A DNA stretch of 64,000 nucleotides from Amborella trichopoda (GCF_000471905.2 NW_006497511.1:191382-255381), one strand, 5' to 3'. Counted from the first letter of the stretch, positions 33,977 through 46,994 are shown. Notes: generated by a model from the sequence alone, not told the origin. A program made the numbers and translations.

Positions 33977-35980
33977 TGTTTGAAGATATTTTTCAACACT
34001 TGTATCCCCAATGCGAATAAGGAGAAAGCATTTTGCGACCTAAACCCATAGGTACCAAAATGCCTATGGACTATGGAAGCTGTAGGTCAATAAGCCCTGA
34101 TCCGTAAGTGAAATTTTCAAAAGTATCAAAATGGCCAAATAAGGTTCAAGATCGTTCCTAAGTGTCTCCTAAGAATACCTACCAAGTTTTTTCTAGATTC
34201 AACAAGTTTAAGGTAATGCAGACGACGAGACAGTTTTGGAAAATTGGCCTTTAGCGTCTTGAAAATGAACCTTATAAATATAGCCCTATCACCGGTGCAT
34301 CAAATGACCGTAGGACCATTGCCATTGAATCCGTAACATCCAAAAACTCTTAGTGACCAAGTTTCGGCTTGGTCAGATATTTTTGGACCAAGTTGTGGAC
34401 AAATTACCTAAAACGGGTAGGCCTTATGCTATTACTGTGCACTCTCAGTGAACCAGTTTTCATTAATAGAAATGTGTTTTTGAGTTTCGAGCTGAACTTT
34501 GGAAGGCCATATCTCTCTCGTCCCAGTTCAGAGAATCTTTTTCTTGTCGACCGGAGTATTTCGATATGTGGCACCACCCATGTCGTGGCCCAAGCCGGTA
34601 GAAAACTAGAGAGAAGAAATGATTTGAGGTAAGGTTGCAGATTTTCTAGCAAGAGCGCGCCTCGATTGAACGGTCACATAACGACACTCGTGTATCAGAT
34701 CGGCCTGAAACAAGACCCATTATGAGGACGAGGTCATGGGCTTCATCTGAGCCAAACCTTGCACGTGATGGACTGTCAAATTCATTGTACGATGGAGTCA
34801 AAGTTTCTGTAATTTTCGACCACCGGAAATCAAATTTAGGCCAAAATACCAAATTTGGAAAACAGTCGTCCATACCCCAAATCGAGCCATGTTCATCACC
34901 AAATGCTCATGATTGCATGCTCATTAAAATGCAACGAAGAAATGATGGAAAAACACTGAGAAACAGACGTGATCTTGAATCAAAGATCTTACATTTCTCG
35001 TGAATTTCACATCTCATGATCGTGGCCCAAAAGTTCGATCCATGGCTCGAAATGGGTATCAAAATGACCGTCTTTACGAGCTGATCAAGAAAAGAAAAAT
35101 CTTTTGTCCGGATGAAGATCAGAAGGATCCCTAACTGACCCCGGAAGATCACAAAGATTGCATGACCGTGAACGAGACTTAATTGGAATTTCAAGATTTG
35201 TTGGTGAGGGGCAAAATCATCATTTTGCCCCTAATTTCTTAATTTTATTGAATTCATTTATTTCATATTTTTTCATAATTAGGTTAAGATTTGGGCATCC
35301 ACCCATGTTTGGATTAATTTTCTATATAAGCACGTACTCAACTCATGTAATGGAACCCTTCTTCAATCAATAAAATTTGGGATTTTTACTTGAATTTTGA
35401 GTCACGGTCTAGAGAGGGAGAGAGGAGAGAGAAGATTTAGGTGGGTACCCTTGGGCATTACAGGTAACTCTCTCTCCTCACTTCTTTCTCTCTCTTCTTT
35501 CCTTTCTCTTCTTTCTTCTTTCCTTTCTCTCTCTTCTTCTTTCCTTTCTCTCTCTTCTTCTTTCCTTTCTCTCTCTACTTCATTCTTTTCTCTTTCTTCT
35601 TCTTTCCTTTCTATATGCTTCTTTCCTTTCTCTCTCCTCTTCTTCCTCTTTCTTTCTATTTTCTCTCTCTCTCTATCTCCCTCTCTTCACAGGGGCAGCG
35701 ATGTGGGCATACTTATTTCCTTTCTCTCTATTCTTCTCTCCCTTTCTTTCTGTTTTCTCTTCCTTTGTCTCCCTCTCTTCACATGGGCAATGATGTGGAC
35801 TTACCCTTTTTGACGGGCCTCACTACAGTCTTTATATTCTCTCTATTCTTTCTGTTTCTTCACAAATGGCAGCTAAGTTACCGTAGGTGTATTCTCTCTT
35901 CCTTCTCTCCTTTCAAAGATGGCAGATAAGCCACCGTCTGTGTACTCTCATATTCTTCTCTCCCTCTTCACGGACGAATG
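33977..35980 (+). repeat. Diverged Tat LTR 'B'
   Basis: Starts TGTTTGAAGATATTTTTCAACA, like the main LTR family. It has TATATAAG at 35333-35340, AATAAA at 35369-35374 and a CT-rich leader. The AGCCTAG hairpin array is missing. The LTR lacks its usual CCTAACCA end and PBS; it runs straight into gag at about 35981, so the junction is a deletion. Confidence 0.75.
35460..35690 (+). repeat. CT-rich tandem repeat in LTR B
   Basis: Repeats of TCTCTCTTCTTCTTTCCTTT, unit about 20-24 bp, filling the region occupied by hairpin units in the main family. Confidence 0.85.
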
Positions 35981-36069
35981 TTCGGCGTGTCAAGAGACAA
36001 CAACTTATGGGAGGCTTCTTCTTCGTCAAATTGTTGAAACTCTTGATGAGCCAGCATTCAAGTGGTATG
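35981..36069 (+). pseudogene. Gag fragment interrupted by element C
   Basis: About 30 codons of Tat gag (GRLLLRQ-VETLDEPAFKWYV), matching residues 135-160 of the Tat-1 gag. It ends exactly where the element C LTR begins. Confidence 0.85.
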
Positions 36070-39000
36070 TGGTTAGGTGCCTCGATATCACCCTCTGAAT
36101 CCTTTTGGGGATCGGCGGCACGCATCTCAAGTTTCGAGGGAAGACTCGGGATGTTTTTGAGAACTCTCTCTAGGGAACCTCGTTCGAGAATGGGGGCAGG
36201 TGTTACCAATCGGTGAGAGAGAAATTTAAGATAAGTTCAGGACTTACTCGGGCTGGCTCACATGGGCGTCATCTTAGATCAAGAAGAAAGCCCCCCAGTA
36301 ATAAAACTGGTTCGGAATCGCCTCCCTTGGCTTGTATTCTTCTTATTTTCTGCAATCACACATATATGGCAAAGGTTATAAGAAAGGTGGGTTAGACCTC
36401 ATCCTTTTCCTCTTTGATGAATGTACACAAGCATGCTCATTCAAAAAGAATAATAAGAGAAGAGAGACGGGGGTGAGAAGAATTTAACTGAGCAGGACGT
36501 TCATAATAATGACTCAGCTGATGAATAATTGGCCTAACGTGGTAGTAAAACATGCTTGATAATTAAGACCTGCTTACAGGATTACTACTAGACGCCATTA
36601 CCAGTACCAACTAGCTAGGCACGATGGTTAGTCTGTCGTGGCAATAAAGTGGGCCAAGTAATTCTAACACAAAAACATTGTGGCTAGACGACAAGACTAC
36701 CATGAGAAGCTAACCTCAATCCCTCTTAGTCGAATGAAACAGTAACATGATGATGGTTATGAAGAAAGAATAAGAAGTGAAGTAAGAGAAGAAGGGAACA
36801 GAAGGAGGGAGGGAGAAGAAAAGAGGAGAAGAGTATGCAAGGTGGGAGAATAAAAGAGAGAGAAAGAAGGAAGATGCAGTCGGTGCTAGGCATTGCAGGC
36901 TATGTTAGAAGAAAGAGAGAGAAAACACAGTTGACGCTAGGCTTCATCGATTGTGTTAAACAGAGGAGAGGAGAGGGAAGGTGTAGTCAGCACTAGGCTT
37001 CACTGACTGTGCCTGAAGAAGAGAGAGAAAATACAGTCAGTACTAGGCTTCGTTGATTGTGGGAGAAGAGCGAGAAATGCAGTCGGCGTTAGGCTTCACC
37101 GACTGTACAGAGAAGAGAGAAAACACAGTCGGTGCTATGCTTCATCGACTGTGAGGAGAAGATGAAATCAGTGCTAGGCTTTGTCGGCTGTCAAAAGAAG
37201 AGAGAGAAAATGCAATCGGTGTTAGGCTTTACTACATGTGAGGAGAAGAGAGAGAAAATGCAGTCGACACTAGTCTTCATCGATTGTTAGAAGAAGAGAG
37301 AAAATGCAGTCGACACTAGGCTTCACCGACTATTAGAAGAAGAGAGAGAAAATGTAGTCAGCACTGGGCTTCACCGATTGTGTTAGAAGAAGAGAGAAGG
37401 AGAGACCCAATCGACACTAGGCTTGCACTGGTTGTGATGAAAGAGAAGCAAGAGAGAGAGATCGAGCCAACGCTAGGCTTCGTCGACTGTGACAGAAAAG
37501 GAGAGAGAAATCCATCTGATGCTAGGCTTCGCTAACTGGCTTCAGAAGAGAAGGAGAGAGAGAAATCCAATCGGTGCTAAGCTTCACCGACTGGCTTTAG
37601 AAGAGAAGGAGAGAGGGAGATCCAACCGATGCTAGACTTCACCGACTGGCTAGAAGAAGGAGAGAGAGAATTCCAATCGGTGCTAGACTTCACCGACTGG
37701 CTTCAAAAGAGAAGGAGATAGAGAAGAGAAGAAGAGAGATAGAGATAGGAACAAGAAATAAGGAAGGAGAGAGAAAGAGATAAAGATGAGATAGAGGGGT
37801 GGAGAGAGAAAGAGGGAAGGAGAGAGAAAGTTACTTGCTCGAAGGGTACCAACCTTTTTCTTTTCTCTCTCCTCTCTCTCTCTCTCCAAGATGTACCCAA
37901 GAACTTCAGCAAGAATGGAAATTTTATGAAATCAATGAAAAATGAATCGAAGGTCCTTATAATTTAGCTTTGCATGTTTATATAGAGTTGGGCTAAAATG
38001 TGGGTGAACGCCCAAAAACTAGGTATAATTGAAGATAATTACAATTTAATTGAATTTAAAGAAACTCTAAAAATGGATGTAAAAGGACTGTTTTACCCCT
38101 GCTAACAATGTGTGGAATCCCAGAACAGTCCCTACTGCTGCCCGAAAACTTGCATGATCTTCTGTGGCTGACCCTGGGTCATTCTAATGCTCGTTTGATC
38201 AAAAAATTGTTGTTTTCTTGTAGGGCTCGGCATGACAATCATTTTGATACTAACTTCGAGCCATGAATCATATTTTTGAGCCATGATCATGAGACTTGAA
38301 TTGTGGATGAATCTTGAAAACTTTGCATTGATTGTGTATTCGTTCCTTGATATTTATTCGTGATTTCTTCATTGAATCACACTGAGTATGCTGTCATGAT
38401 CACGTTGCAACAAACGTAGCTTGATTTCATGTCTCGATGAAGATCTTGTCGTCTTGAGTTTTTGACCGGAATCTTGAAATCTGGCAACCAAAATTTACAG
38501 CAGCTTGATGCCTTTGTGTATGAAATCTAGCAGTTCATCGTACGCGAGGTTCTGACTAGAGATAACATTGGACCTCACGCACATAATGTAATTGGTTTCG
38601 TGCCGATTGGGTATGCGAGCGTCGTAATCTGGATATTCGAACGAGGTGTGCTGCTGCTAAATTTTTTGTAACTTACTTCACAGATCATCGACTTTCATTT
38701 AGCTTTTCTCTTTGTTCGAGCACTGTCACGGGGCACCACATATCGAATTGCTCGTCTTGATGAGACGAATACATTCACCAAATTTGGAAGCGATCCGACT
38801 TGGAACGACTGAGATATAGGCCCTAAAAGTGACTGCCTGTGATTGTAAAAACAACCACCTTTAATGGTGCTTTGATGCAGAGTGACCACAAGGGAATAGT
38901 GTGCAGCCTAGCCCTTTTCGGTATTTTACCCATAACTTTGTCTTGGACTGCCCGATTAAGATAAAACTTGACCCATAAGGGTTTCGACTGTGTCGGATCT

Positions 39001-39286
39001 AATGGCGGTGGTCCCATATCTGTTTGATGAACTAAAAGTATGTCTCTAGTGATAAGGTCCATTTCAGGGTGCTAGAGACCGATTTCGTTGAAATTATTTT
39101 TTTGTGTTCACTGCCTTTGACATGTCTGATCGCGATGAAACTTGACAGGTGGTATTTTAATTTGCTAATGAAGATCTTGAAAAATTTTTGAGCCATTTTG
39201 AGACTGTCGAGAATTTCCACTGTTTTGTAGGTTTTATTGACCTGCTTCCTATCAGGGACCAAGGTGCTAAAAAATACGTTCAAACA
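36070..39286 (-). repeat. 3' LTR of element C
   Basis: Plus-strand ends are TGGTTAGGTG and TTCAAACA; 3217 bp. The minus-strand TATATAA is at 37978-37984. It includes the full U5 segment that is missing or gapped in Tat-1. Confidence 0.9.
36876..37701 (-). repeat. Hairpin array, element C 3' LTR
   Basis: About 17 units read on the minus strand, separated by GAGAAGAGAGAGAAA-type purine linkers as seen on the plus strand. Confidence 0.85.
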
Positions 39287-39752
39287 GCTTGCCCTACCGA
39301 ATGTTGTGCTTCAAGAGAATTGAGAAGGACAATCATTCAGAAAGTTTCCTTCAGCTTTTAATTTTTTCTTCCTAGCCACAGGACCACGTGAACGTCGAGG
39401 AGATTCACATAACAGTGTAACTAGGATGCTTCGACGTAGGGATGCATTGTTCGCGGGTTCGTCCGTGGAGGCTTTAGGTGGAAAAGAGAAATTTTTGAGG
39501 GATCTTGTTGAAGTCTTAACCCTTGTGCAGACTATTTGTGATTCTGAAGCTAAGGATTTTGTACGGACTTCGTGAGTCAGAATCAGGCCCATCTAGCAAT
39601 TGAGTGCCATGTTGAAGGGCATTGTTCCCATTTGGTCTAGGTTCGTTTGTTTGATTTTGGTCGACGCTATTTGTTGCTGCACCAGATTTTCTTTTGATGA
39701 TAAGAGTACTACTATAGGTCTCGTCTATCCGGTCCAGTCAGGGGCAGTTTTA

Positions 39753-40064
39753 TTAGCCGATCCTGAAGGTCTGGGCTACCGCTAGGTGAGCTGAAGTCTT
39801 TGGCAGGTTTCGCCCTGGCTTTGTCAGTTTCTTGCCTTTGTAGTGTTTGTTTCTAAAGTGTATTTGTGAACTCATGAGAATAATGTTCTTCCTCATGAGA
39901 CTTGTCTTGCCGTCTTGGCGAGTCTTCTGTCTTTCGAGTCCTTTTGCAACTGGACTCAGGCTATCGAAATCTTTTCCTTGAAGCTCATATTTTTGGATCT
40001 TGGTATGTGTCACCAGGGATTTTCTTCTTTTGAGTGAGGGCTGAAGTCGAAAGTGCTGCATCAA
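39753..40064 (-). pseudogene. Small basic sense ORF near the C 3' LTR
   Basis: 103 codons in the sense direction of C, with KYELQGKDFDSLS and ERQKTRQDGK, closely matching Tat-1 28505-28783. Strongly basic, no recognised domain. Confidence 0.35.
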
Positions 40065-40369
40065 CTTGTTTATTGGTCCAAGCGTCCTCTGCGGATTTTA
40101 ACTTAGACTTGGGAAGCGGTGCATTAGAGATGGTTTTCATCAACTTCTTTTTTTATTTTGGGGCTCTTTTACCCATGACATTTCGGCCATGTCCACCCTT
40201 TTCATCCATTACGCCCTTTCGGGTTTTCACCGTGCTCGGTTTTGTTTTATTCACATAACTCTTTCAGTCTTGGTTTCATGACCATGCCCATCCATCATTG
40301 TTACTCATGGTGTTCATTTGTTAAGGTATACACCATGCCCATTATTTCATCATTTTTTTTTATGAAGGC

Positions 40370-41660
40370 GTGTTTAAGGTCATGCCTTCAGGACCTGTGC
40401 GAAACAATTTAACATCATGCAGCCAGGACGTGCACTATGGTTTAAGGTTATACAACTGGACTGTGGTGGTGATGAATGATAGTCTATAGAGGCCATGGAG
40501 TGAGTATGGTGGTGGTTTGACTCACTTGGGGAAATGGCATGTGGCTACCTATGACAGATGGATGATGTATGAAATGTGAGTGGATGATGGTGACTCACTA
40601 ACTTACAACAGGTTTGGATGATGGGATGGTTCGTCGTTTTGGGAGTGCAGGTGAGACTCACTGGGGAATGATGTAAGATGATGAAATGAATGGACGCATT
40701 GGAGAGGTAATGAAGGTGGTGCACATACACTAACGGGTCAGTTAGAGAAGGTGTGCGTGAAAGTGCACGTAAAAGGCGTGTGCACGTATGTGAGAGCGAG
40801 TTTATGGTCATGCCTCATGGACCTGTGTAAAGCAGTTTATTGTCATGCGGCCAATACGTACAATATAGTTTAAGGTCATACAGCTAGACCGTAGTTATGC
40901 AGTTTAAAGTCATACAATTAGGACCATGCAATTTAAGGTTGTGCAACTAGACCTCCGCTATAGTTTAAGGTCATATAGTTTGGGCCATGGTTATGCAGTT
41001 TAAAGTCATGCAACTAGGACCATGCAGTTTAAGGTCGTGCAACTAGACCTCCACTACAGTTTAAGGTCGTATGGTTTGGACCGTGTAGTTTTAGGGTTGT
41101 GCAACTAGACCTGGGTTGTGCAGTTTAGGGTCATGCAGCATGGACCATAGCTATGCAATTTTAAATTCATGCAACTAGACCATGCAGTTTAAGGTCGTGC
41201 AACTAGACCTCCACTAAATTTTAAGGCCGTATGGTTTGGACCGTGCAGTTTTAGGGTCGTGCAACTAGACCTGGGCTATGTAGTTTAGGGTCATGCAGCA
41301 CTGACCATAGCTATGCAGTTTTAAAGTCATGCAACTAGACCATGCAGTTTAAGGTCGTGCAACTAGACCTCCGCTACATTTTAAGGTTATATAGTATTGG
41401 ACCATGCAGTTTAGGGTCGTGCATCTAGACCTTCGTTATAGTTTAAGGTCATTTAGTTTGGACCATGGTTATGCAGTTTAAAGTCATGCAACTAGGATCG
41501 AGGCTGTGCAGTTTAGGGTCATGCAACACGGACCGTTGCTATGCAATTTTAAAGTCAAACAACTAGGACAATGGAATTTAAGGTCTTGCAACTAGACCTC
41601 TGCTATAGTTTAAGGTCGTATAGTTTGGACCATGCAGTTTAGGGTCGTGCATGTAGACCA
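40370..41660. repeat. ~30-bp satellite-like array (element C)
   Basis: About 35-40 units with the core TGCAGTTTAAGGTCGTGCAA followed by CTAGACC. GGTC and GACC recur 9-10 nt apart. Confidence 0.85.
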
Positions 41661-42520
41661 TTGTGTGGGTTGCCATGTAGGTGGAGCTCCATGGAGAAAA
41701 GGTTTGTCGATGCAATCTAACTCCTTAGGGATAAAATGATTAAGGCCATACACAAGCAGAGGGCACAAAAGGAGATGGTGGCCCAACGAGGGATGACGAA
41801 CGAAAGCGAACTTCACTGAGGATTAGGGGCGCAATCATGGCTCCATGAGGTGAAAGATGAGACTCTATGGAGAATTGGCTTATGACAGTAACCCGACTCC
41901 CTAGGGATAAGATAGCATGGTGTGAAACAAACCCACAGGGAATTGAAGAGGTAAGAATGACCCTAACTCCACTGAGGATAATGGGTTGCAGTATGGGTGT
42001 GACTCCTATTGGGGGATGAGGGACAATGGCTAGTATGATAGGTCATGGTTTGGGTGCAACAGACTGGGTGCAACTCCACTGGGGATAGTGGTGGGACATA
42101 CACGTCTTCCGCTGGAAATGGGCAACAATAGATGACTTGAAATACAGTCGGCACCAAGTGTAGCAATAATTGTTTCTTGTGAGTGTTCAACCGACACTAA
42201 GTTCTTAACAACACAACCGGTGCTGGGTTATTAAAAACTTGGATGGCGCTATGAACGACCCGTGATATCAAAACCGACACTAAGTCAACTGACGCTAGGG
42301 TTGTTTGGAATTCACCCAGCTCCAAGTCAACGGGTGCTAGGGTTGTTTGGAATTTACCCAACACCAAGTCACTTCAACCGAGGAGCAGGCGCTGGGCATG
42401 GATTGATGAGAATTACCTCAAGCCTCGAGTCAAAGCCTGACTAGGCTCATCGTAGCTTGGCTTCTCTTGGATGCGACTGGAATTCCCAGTTTGTGAGGGG
42501 CACTTGAGGGTAGTGTGGTT

Positions 42521-42528
42521 TATATAAG
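42521..42528 (+). promoter_or_regulatory. Antisense TATA box upstream of the mobile-domain gene
   Basis: TATATAAG followed by GGGG, in a block conserved in the Tat-1 and D 3' UTRs. It lies 1083 bp upstream of the first Met of the mobile-domain pseudogene on the same strand. The CAAGGGCAAAAAAAAC and TTTCTTTAACAGTGAGGAG stretches downstream are also shared with Tat-1. Confidence 0.6.
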
Positions 42529-43261
42529 GGGGTAAAGTCCCATTTTCTTTACTTTTCACCAAGGGCAAAAAAAACATTAAACAAAATTTTTCTTTAACAG
42601 TGAGGAGAGGGTGCCCGGTTGAAGTTCTAGTAAGCAGTGAGACTCCAACAAAAGTTTTGCAAGGAAGGTTTTCGATAAACAGTGGGATTCCCGATGGTTT
42701 GAAGGGAAGGCCTTTGGCGAGCAGACTTTGCCAAGAATTTGGTGAATTTGCAGAGATAATTTTTAACATAGAGGACTTTCCGGTGGAGGGAAGGGCTCTG
42801 ACCTTGGTATTTTTTAGGGTAGAAGAGGCTGGAAATGCAACAGTGAGCATTTCTGAACATTTTGAAAGGTTTATAAGGGAGTTTTAAGGGCATTCTTGGG
42901 GGTTGTGGTAACTTTATAGAGGTTTTCGGTGAGGCTCTGGTGCCTTTCTAACGTTGTTAGCAGTGTTGCAGAGGTTTTTCGAGAGCGGCAAGGGAGTTTC
43001 GGTGAAAACTAAAAGGTCTAAGGAAAATGAACGGTTACTGAAGGCAGACCATCACAAGGAAGGTGTACGGTTGCGGGAGGTGAACCATTGTAGGAGGTGA
43101 ACCATCGCAGGGAAAGTGTACAAGTACGTCTTTCGTGTGTCAAGCGGAGAAGCGAGACGTGGTGATGGTTGACATTCGCTTGTGTGTCACGCGGCACCGA
43201 AGGATGTGGAGACGGTTGTCAGTTGGCACAATTGAGTTCAAGGTATCACGACTAGATTTTA

Positions 43262-43560
43262 TGGCACGTGTGAGAGATCTGATCACAACCGGTGCTGGCC
43301 TTTAGAGGGCACAACCGACGTTGGGTATTGGTAATGTCAATCGGTGCTGAGTGTTGACAGACTCAGCCGGCACTAGCCATTGGCACCCAACAGGCGTTGG
43401 GCATCGATAGGCTCAATCAGCGTTGAGGGTTGACAGATGCAACTGGCGCTAAGGGTTAGCAGACGCTGCCAGTGCTAAGTATTTACAGACACAGCCGGTG
43501 CTAAGTATTAGGAAACATAACCAGCGATAAGTGTTGGTAAACTCAGCCAGCGTTGATTCA
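43262..43560 (+). repeat. CCGGYGCT repeats in the antisense leader
   Basis: About ten degenerate ~28-bp units such as CACAACCGGTGCTGG and CAGCCGGCACTAGCC, directly before the mobile-domain start. Comparable blocks are in Tat-1 (about 24950-25110) and D (62755-62930). Confidence 0.8.
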
Positions 43561-43603
43561 GTGCCTTAGCAACTTTTGGGAGTAAACCACTCAGCCCTTT
43601 ATA

Positions 43604-44156
43604 ATGGATGGTTCTTCTTATCAAATTCCTGATGTGAAGAGGCTTCCAAGGGAGGGCGAAATCGGTGCCTATGATTTTATAGGTGAGGTTTTATCAAGGG
43701 GTGAGCCCATTTGGCAGACCCGACCAGTATGTGAACCAGAGTGGCCCCTCAGTGTCACTTTCATTACTGACCCCATTTGTTCGAAGTATGCGAAGGAAAT
43801 GACGACAACGTCAGTACTGAAGAAGGGTGGCACTTAGTCATTGCATGCATAGGAACATAGCTTCTCGAGAGAGCTTGCCTACCTCAAGGAAACGAATGGT
43901 GCAGGCAAAGGGATTACTAATGTGGTCAGTAAAAGTCCTCCGAATTCAAGGGGAGCACCAATACTTGAAGGGATAATCGTCCTGGACTATCAAAGTGTTG
44001 GGGCCACACAGAAGTACTCTTGAACGTGCTTCACTATTAGCAGCGATCCAGTGTTCGGGTAACTATTATGACCCTTGCTTTTATTGGAGACATGGAGCCA
44101 TGTTAGCAATACTTAGCTTCTTGGGCATGGGGAAGTAGGAATCTCTTTATCACTGA
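43604..44156 (+). pseudogene. Mobile-domain gene, N-terminal part
   Basis: Starts at Met 43604 with YQIPDVKRLPREGE, a Trp-containing stretch (PIWQTRP, EPEWPLSVTFI) and a stop at 43835-43837. Beyond it, LDYQSVGATQ and TISSDPVFG, then in another frame LASWAWGSRNLFITEWVKFF, are legible between stops. These look like the usual segment before a plant mobile domain. Several frameshifts are required to join them, so it is a pseudogene. Confidence 0.65.
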
Positions 44157-45461
44157 ATGGGTGAAATTCTTTTGCAGGGATTACCTCAGGGTGGTAAGGG
44201 CACTCCGAAGGGGAAAGGGAAGGCAGTTGCAAAGGAGACGCCTCCTATATATCAACTTGAGACCGATGATGACCGTGTCTTCTTGGCGGTGTATTTGGCT
44301 TTATTTTTGTGCAAATTTATGCTCCCTAACTGGGGGGACGATATTCGTCTAGGCTTACTATATGTGGCATGCGATATGGCCAGAGGGAGTGAGTATGCCC
44401 TTGCTCAGCAAGTCTTGTGTAACATTTACCATGACTTGGGGGCCACCTCCCGTGGAAAGGCCTATAAGGGCAAAGAGGGAGGGAATGGCATTGTAGGAGG
44501 AGAAGCATTTCCTGGGCATTTCAAAACTCCATTCCTTAGGCATTACCAGTACGGGTGGCTAGGGGCCTATTTCTCTGACACATATGTCAAGCATCAGTGC
44601 TTAGGAAATAAATTGTGGCCCTTCTCGATGAGGATTTCCAATCAGAGGGCTGTCTTTCATACCCCAGGGGAGGCTCGGGGTCTATTTGGGAATGACTCTT
44701 TGAACATGAGGCGGGTCCCCTACTCGATCGGGAGCTTCACTGACCGCGCTTTCATTGATGAGTTAGGGAAGGAGCTAGACGACACTTCAACAACCATTAA
44801 GGAGCTCATGTTCATCCTAAGAATCAGAAGGAGAGTTCTACCTTATCGGACTTTGCATAGTGCCAGGTTAGAGGGGTATTTCCACCACTGCTTTGCCCGT
44901 CAGCATGGGCTCGATCAAGGCTGCCCCTTCTCGGTGTTTTTCGAAAAGCACCGGAGTAAGGTGGACAAGAAGAAGACAGAAGAGTTTGGAACTTTACCTG
45001 AGTGCTGGTAGCGAGAGCATATACAAACCGCTTGGTCTATGTGTCTAGAGATGACAAAAACTAGCAAATATGTATTACCTCACTTTGGCATGAGGGTCCG
45101 AACGACCAAGGCCTATGTGAATTGGTGGAGAATCACTAGCAAGGGATATTGGGATAAAGATCATCCTTGGAAAGGGGTGAACAGTAACTGGTGCCAGGAT
45201 ACTAGGCAAAAGAGACTGTCGGATGCTCTTGCTTCTAATGCGGTATTTGCCTCAAATTATCCCTCTAACTGGTGCGCTTTAAGTCTTCCGCACAAGATAG
45301 CAGCTGATAAGGCCTCGCCAGAATTTCTTACAATGAAGACGAGGACTGGGAGTGTCTTTGATAATCTTAGTTCCATCTTCCAGTCCGATGAAGGGCGGCA
45401 AGTCCCTAGTTATGAAAAGTGTCCTCCACAGGAACTCCCTAATTGGGAGTGGTCCTCATAG
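44157..45461 (+). pseudogene. Plant mobile domain (PMD-like) core
   Basis: Frame 44157-45011 holds the PMD-like core: RVFLAVYLALFLCKFMLP, then ARGSEYALAQQVLCNIYHDLG, then HYQYGWLGAYF, and FRTLHSARLEGYF-like residues near its end. An in-frame TAG at 45009-45011 separates it from a continuation in the same frame (45039-45461) with THKAYVNWW-like residues. PMD proteins are plant proteins related to transposon-derived families and occur as extra genes in Tat/Ogre retrotransposons. Here the gene runs opposite to gag and protease of C. Molecular function in the element is unknown. Assignment rests on pattern recognition, not on a search. Confidence 0.75.
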
Positions 45462-46812
45462 TAAATTAGCTTGAGGGTCCTCTCAGGGAGATAGATCTGA
45501 AGCGGTCGCTCCTACTCCGGCAGGGGAAAGAAAAGAAAGCGCTCAAACATTGCTGCTACTCGTGCACCGTCTTCAATTAGTGAGCATACTCAGAGGCACA
45601 AGAGTGTCAACCTTCCTATGATGTCAGAACCAAGAGGTAGCTCTTCCTCTTCTGATCTTTTAAGAACTATCCCAGTATCACCCTCTGCGCTCTCTGTACC
45701 ACCTCTGCTTCTCCTGAATTGTCTTTTATTTCTTCAAAAACTGAGGCAGACGACTTCAGCCACTCTGAGCCCATTGCCATTGCTTCTGATCGAGAGGTGA
45801 CTCCAAATCTTGTGGCAGTAAATACAAGGGCAGTCCCAGAGTCGGGGGCAGGTTGGACGGGTATTGATGAGGCTACAGGTCCCGAAGAAACTACTCCAGG
45901 GAATCTGATGTTGATGTGGTCTCCATGCATCAGGAGCTCAGTGCCACGATCGAGGCAGGGACTATGACTCAAGAAGAAGAGCCTGTAGTTGATGATGCAC
46001 CCTGGCACCGAGAGGTTGTTGCCTCCATGGTCTCAGGTCATGAAGATGAGGGGACTGAGCTCTACGTGGCCGAGGTTCTGGCCATTGAAGGTGCAGGCCA
46101 AATGGAAGAAGCCATGGCTAGAGCTGAATTGGCTGGAGAGGAGGTGGTTCCTGAACTTGGTAATGCTAAAGTGGCAGATGAAGAGCAAGGGGAACATGTT
46201 TCTTCAAAGCCTGCTGAGGCTGAAGTAGAGGTCCCTATGGGAGAAGGTCAAGGCAAGGAGGCTGACATTGAAGAGCCCGAGCTGGTTGAGGCTTCTTCAG
46301 TAGTAGTAATCCCAACAACTCCATCTAGGCCCATTTTTAGCAGGGTTTCTAACATGATTGCAGGCATGCTTCGAGAACGCCTTCAGGGTTTAAGGGAGTT
46401 GCCTTTCAACTAGCTAGGCGAAGCTTTGGTACGATTGAAGGAGTTTGCTGCGACCACCGTAGTTGGGAGTGCACCAGAAGTGCTTTCCCATTTTAATGCA
46501 ACTCCAAACGAGTTGGAGAGCAGGCGGTTGGGGGTGCTACATCATGAGGAAGAAACTAATAGGCTAGCCTTCTTGGACTAGTTGATCCTTCTCCATCGTG
46601 AGAAGATAAATGCTTGCATTGAGAAGAAGGCAACGATAACTAATCGTCAGCAGGATCTCAAGAGGGAGGCACAAGGAAGCTTCAAGAGAATGATTGAAAT
46701 CAGAGAGGAGATGCAAATATTGAGGCAGGAATTCGCGGGCCTTGAAACGGAGATGGTTCAGAGGAGGGCCATGGAGCCCTCATTAGTTGAAGATATTATC
46801 CGAACTCAATGA
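45462..46812 (+). pseudogene. Mobile-domain gene, acidic and coiled-coil tail
   Basis: After a frameshift the frame 45916-46413 is Glu/Ala/Val-rich and acidic, ending with SRVSNMIAGMLRERLQGLRE. Two TAG codons (46411-46413 and about 46579) interrupt it. The final piece (46582-46812) is a heptad-rich, probably coiled-coil stretch: REKINACIEKKATITNRQQ and EIREEMQILRQEFAGLETE. Such acidic linkers and C-terminal coiled coils are common after retrotransposon-borne mobile domains. Function unknown. Confidence 0.65.
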
Positions 46813-46994
46813 CACAATTGAGTCAGAAACTATGCCGATGGCAAAAGAGACTCAAACAGTGGCAGAACTGAAGGAGCGTGTCTAGTTCTGAGACTTCTCC
46901 TGCAGCGCGTAGTACGAAGATCAATAAGATGATTGATAGTTTCTGAACATGTCATTTCCTCTTGACAGTACTTTGTAAAAGTTTTTAACTGATG

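Larger units (their letters stand above)
39287..43600 (-). other. 3' UTR of element C
   Basis: Colinear, in inverted orientation, with the Tat-1 3' UTR. It carries a polypurine run at 39362-39373, the small basic sense ORF, the ~30-bp array, the antisense TATA box and CCGGYGCT repeats. Confidence 0.75.

Noticed and set aside
35397..35929. Leu/Ser/Phe-rich ORFs that look like membrane proteins
   Set aside because: Produced by the CT-rich repeats of LTR B, with no conserved domain.
44150..44260. An intron joining the two frames near the start of the mobile domain
   Set aside because: A GT is present, but no convincing branch point or acceptor pair; a simple frameshift explains the change as well.
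43604..46812. Mobile-domain gene as a resident host gene
   Set aside because: It lies between protease and 3' UTR of element C, its leader matches the 3' UTRs of Tat-1 and D, and it has stops and frameshifts. Element cargo is the simpler reading.
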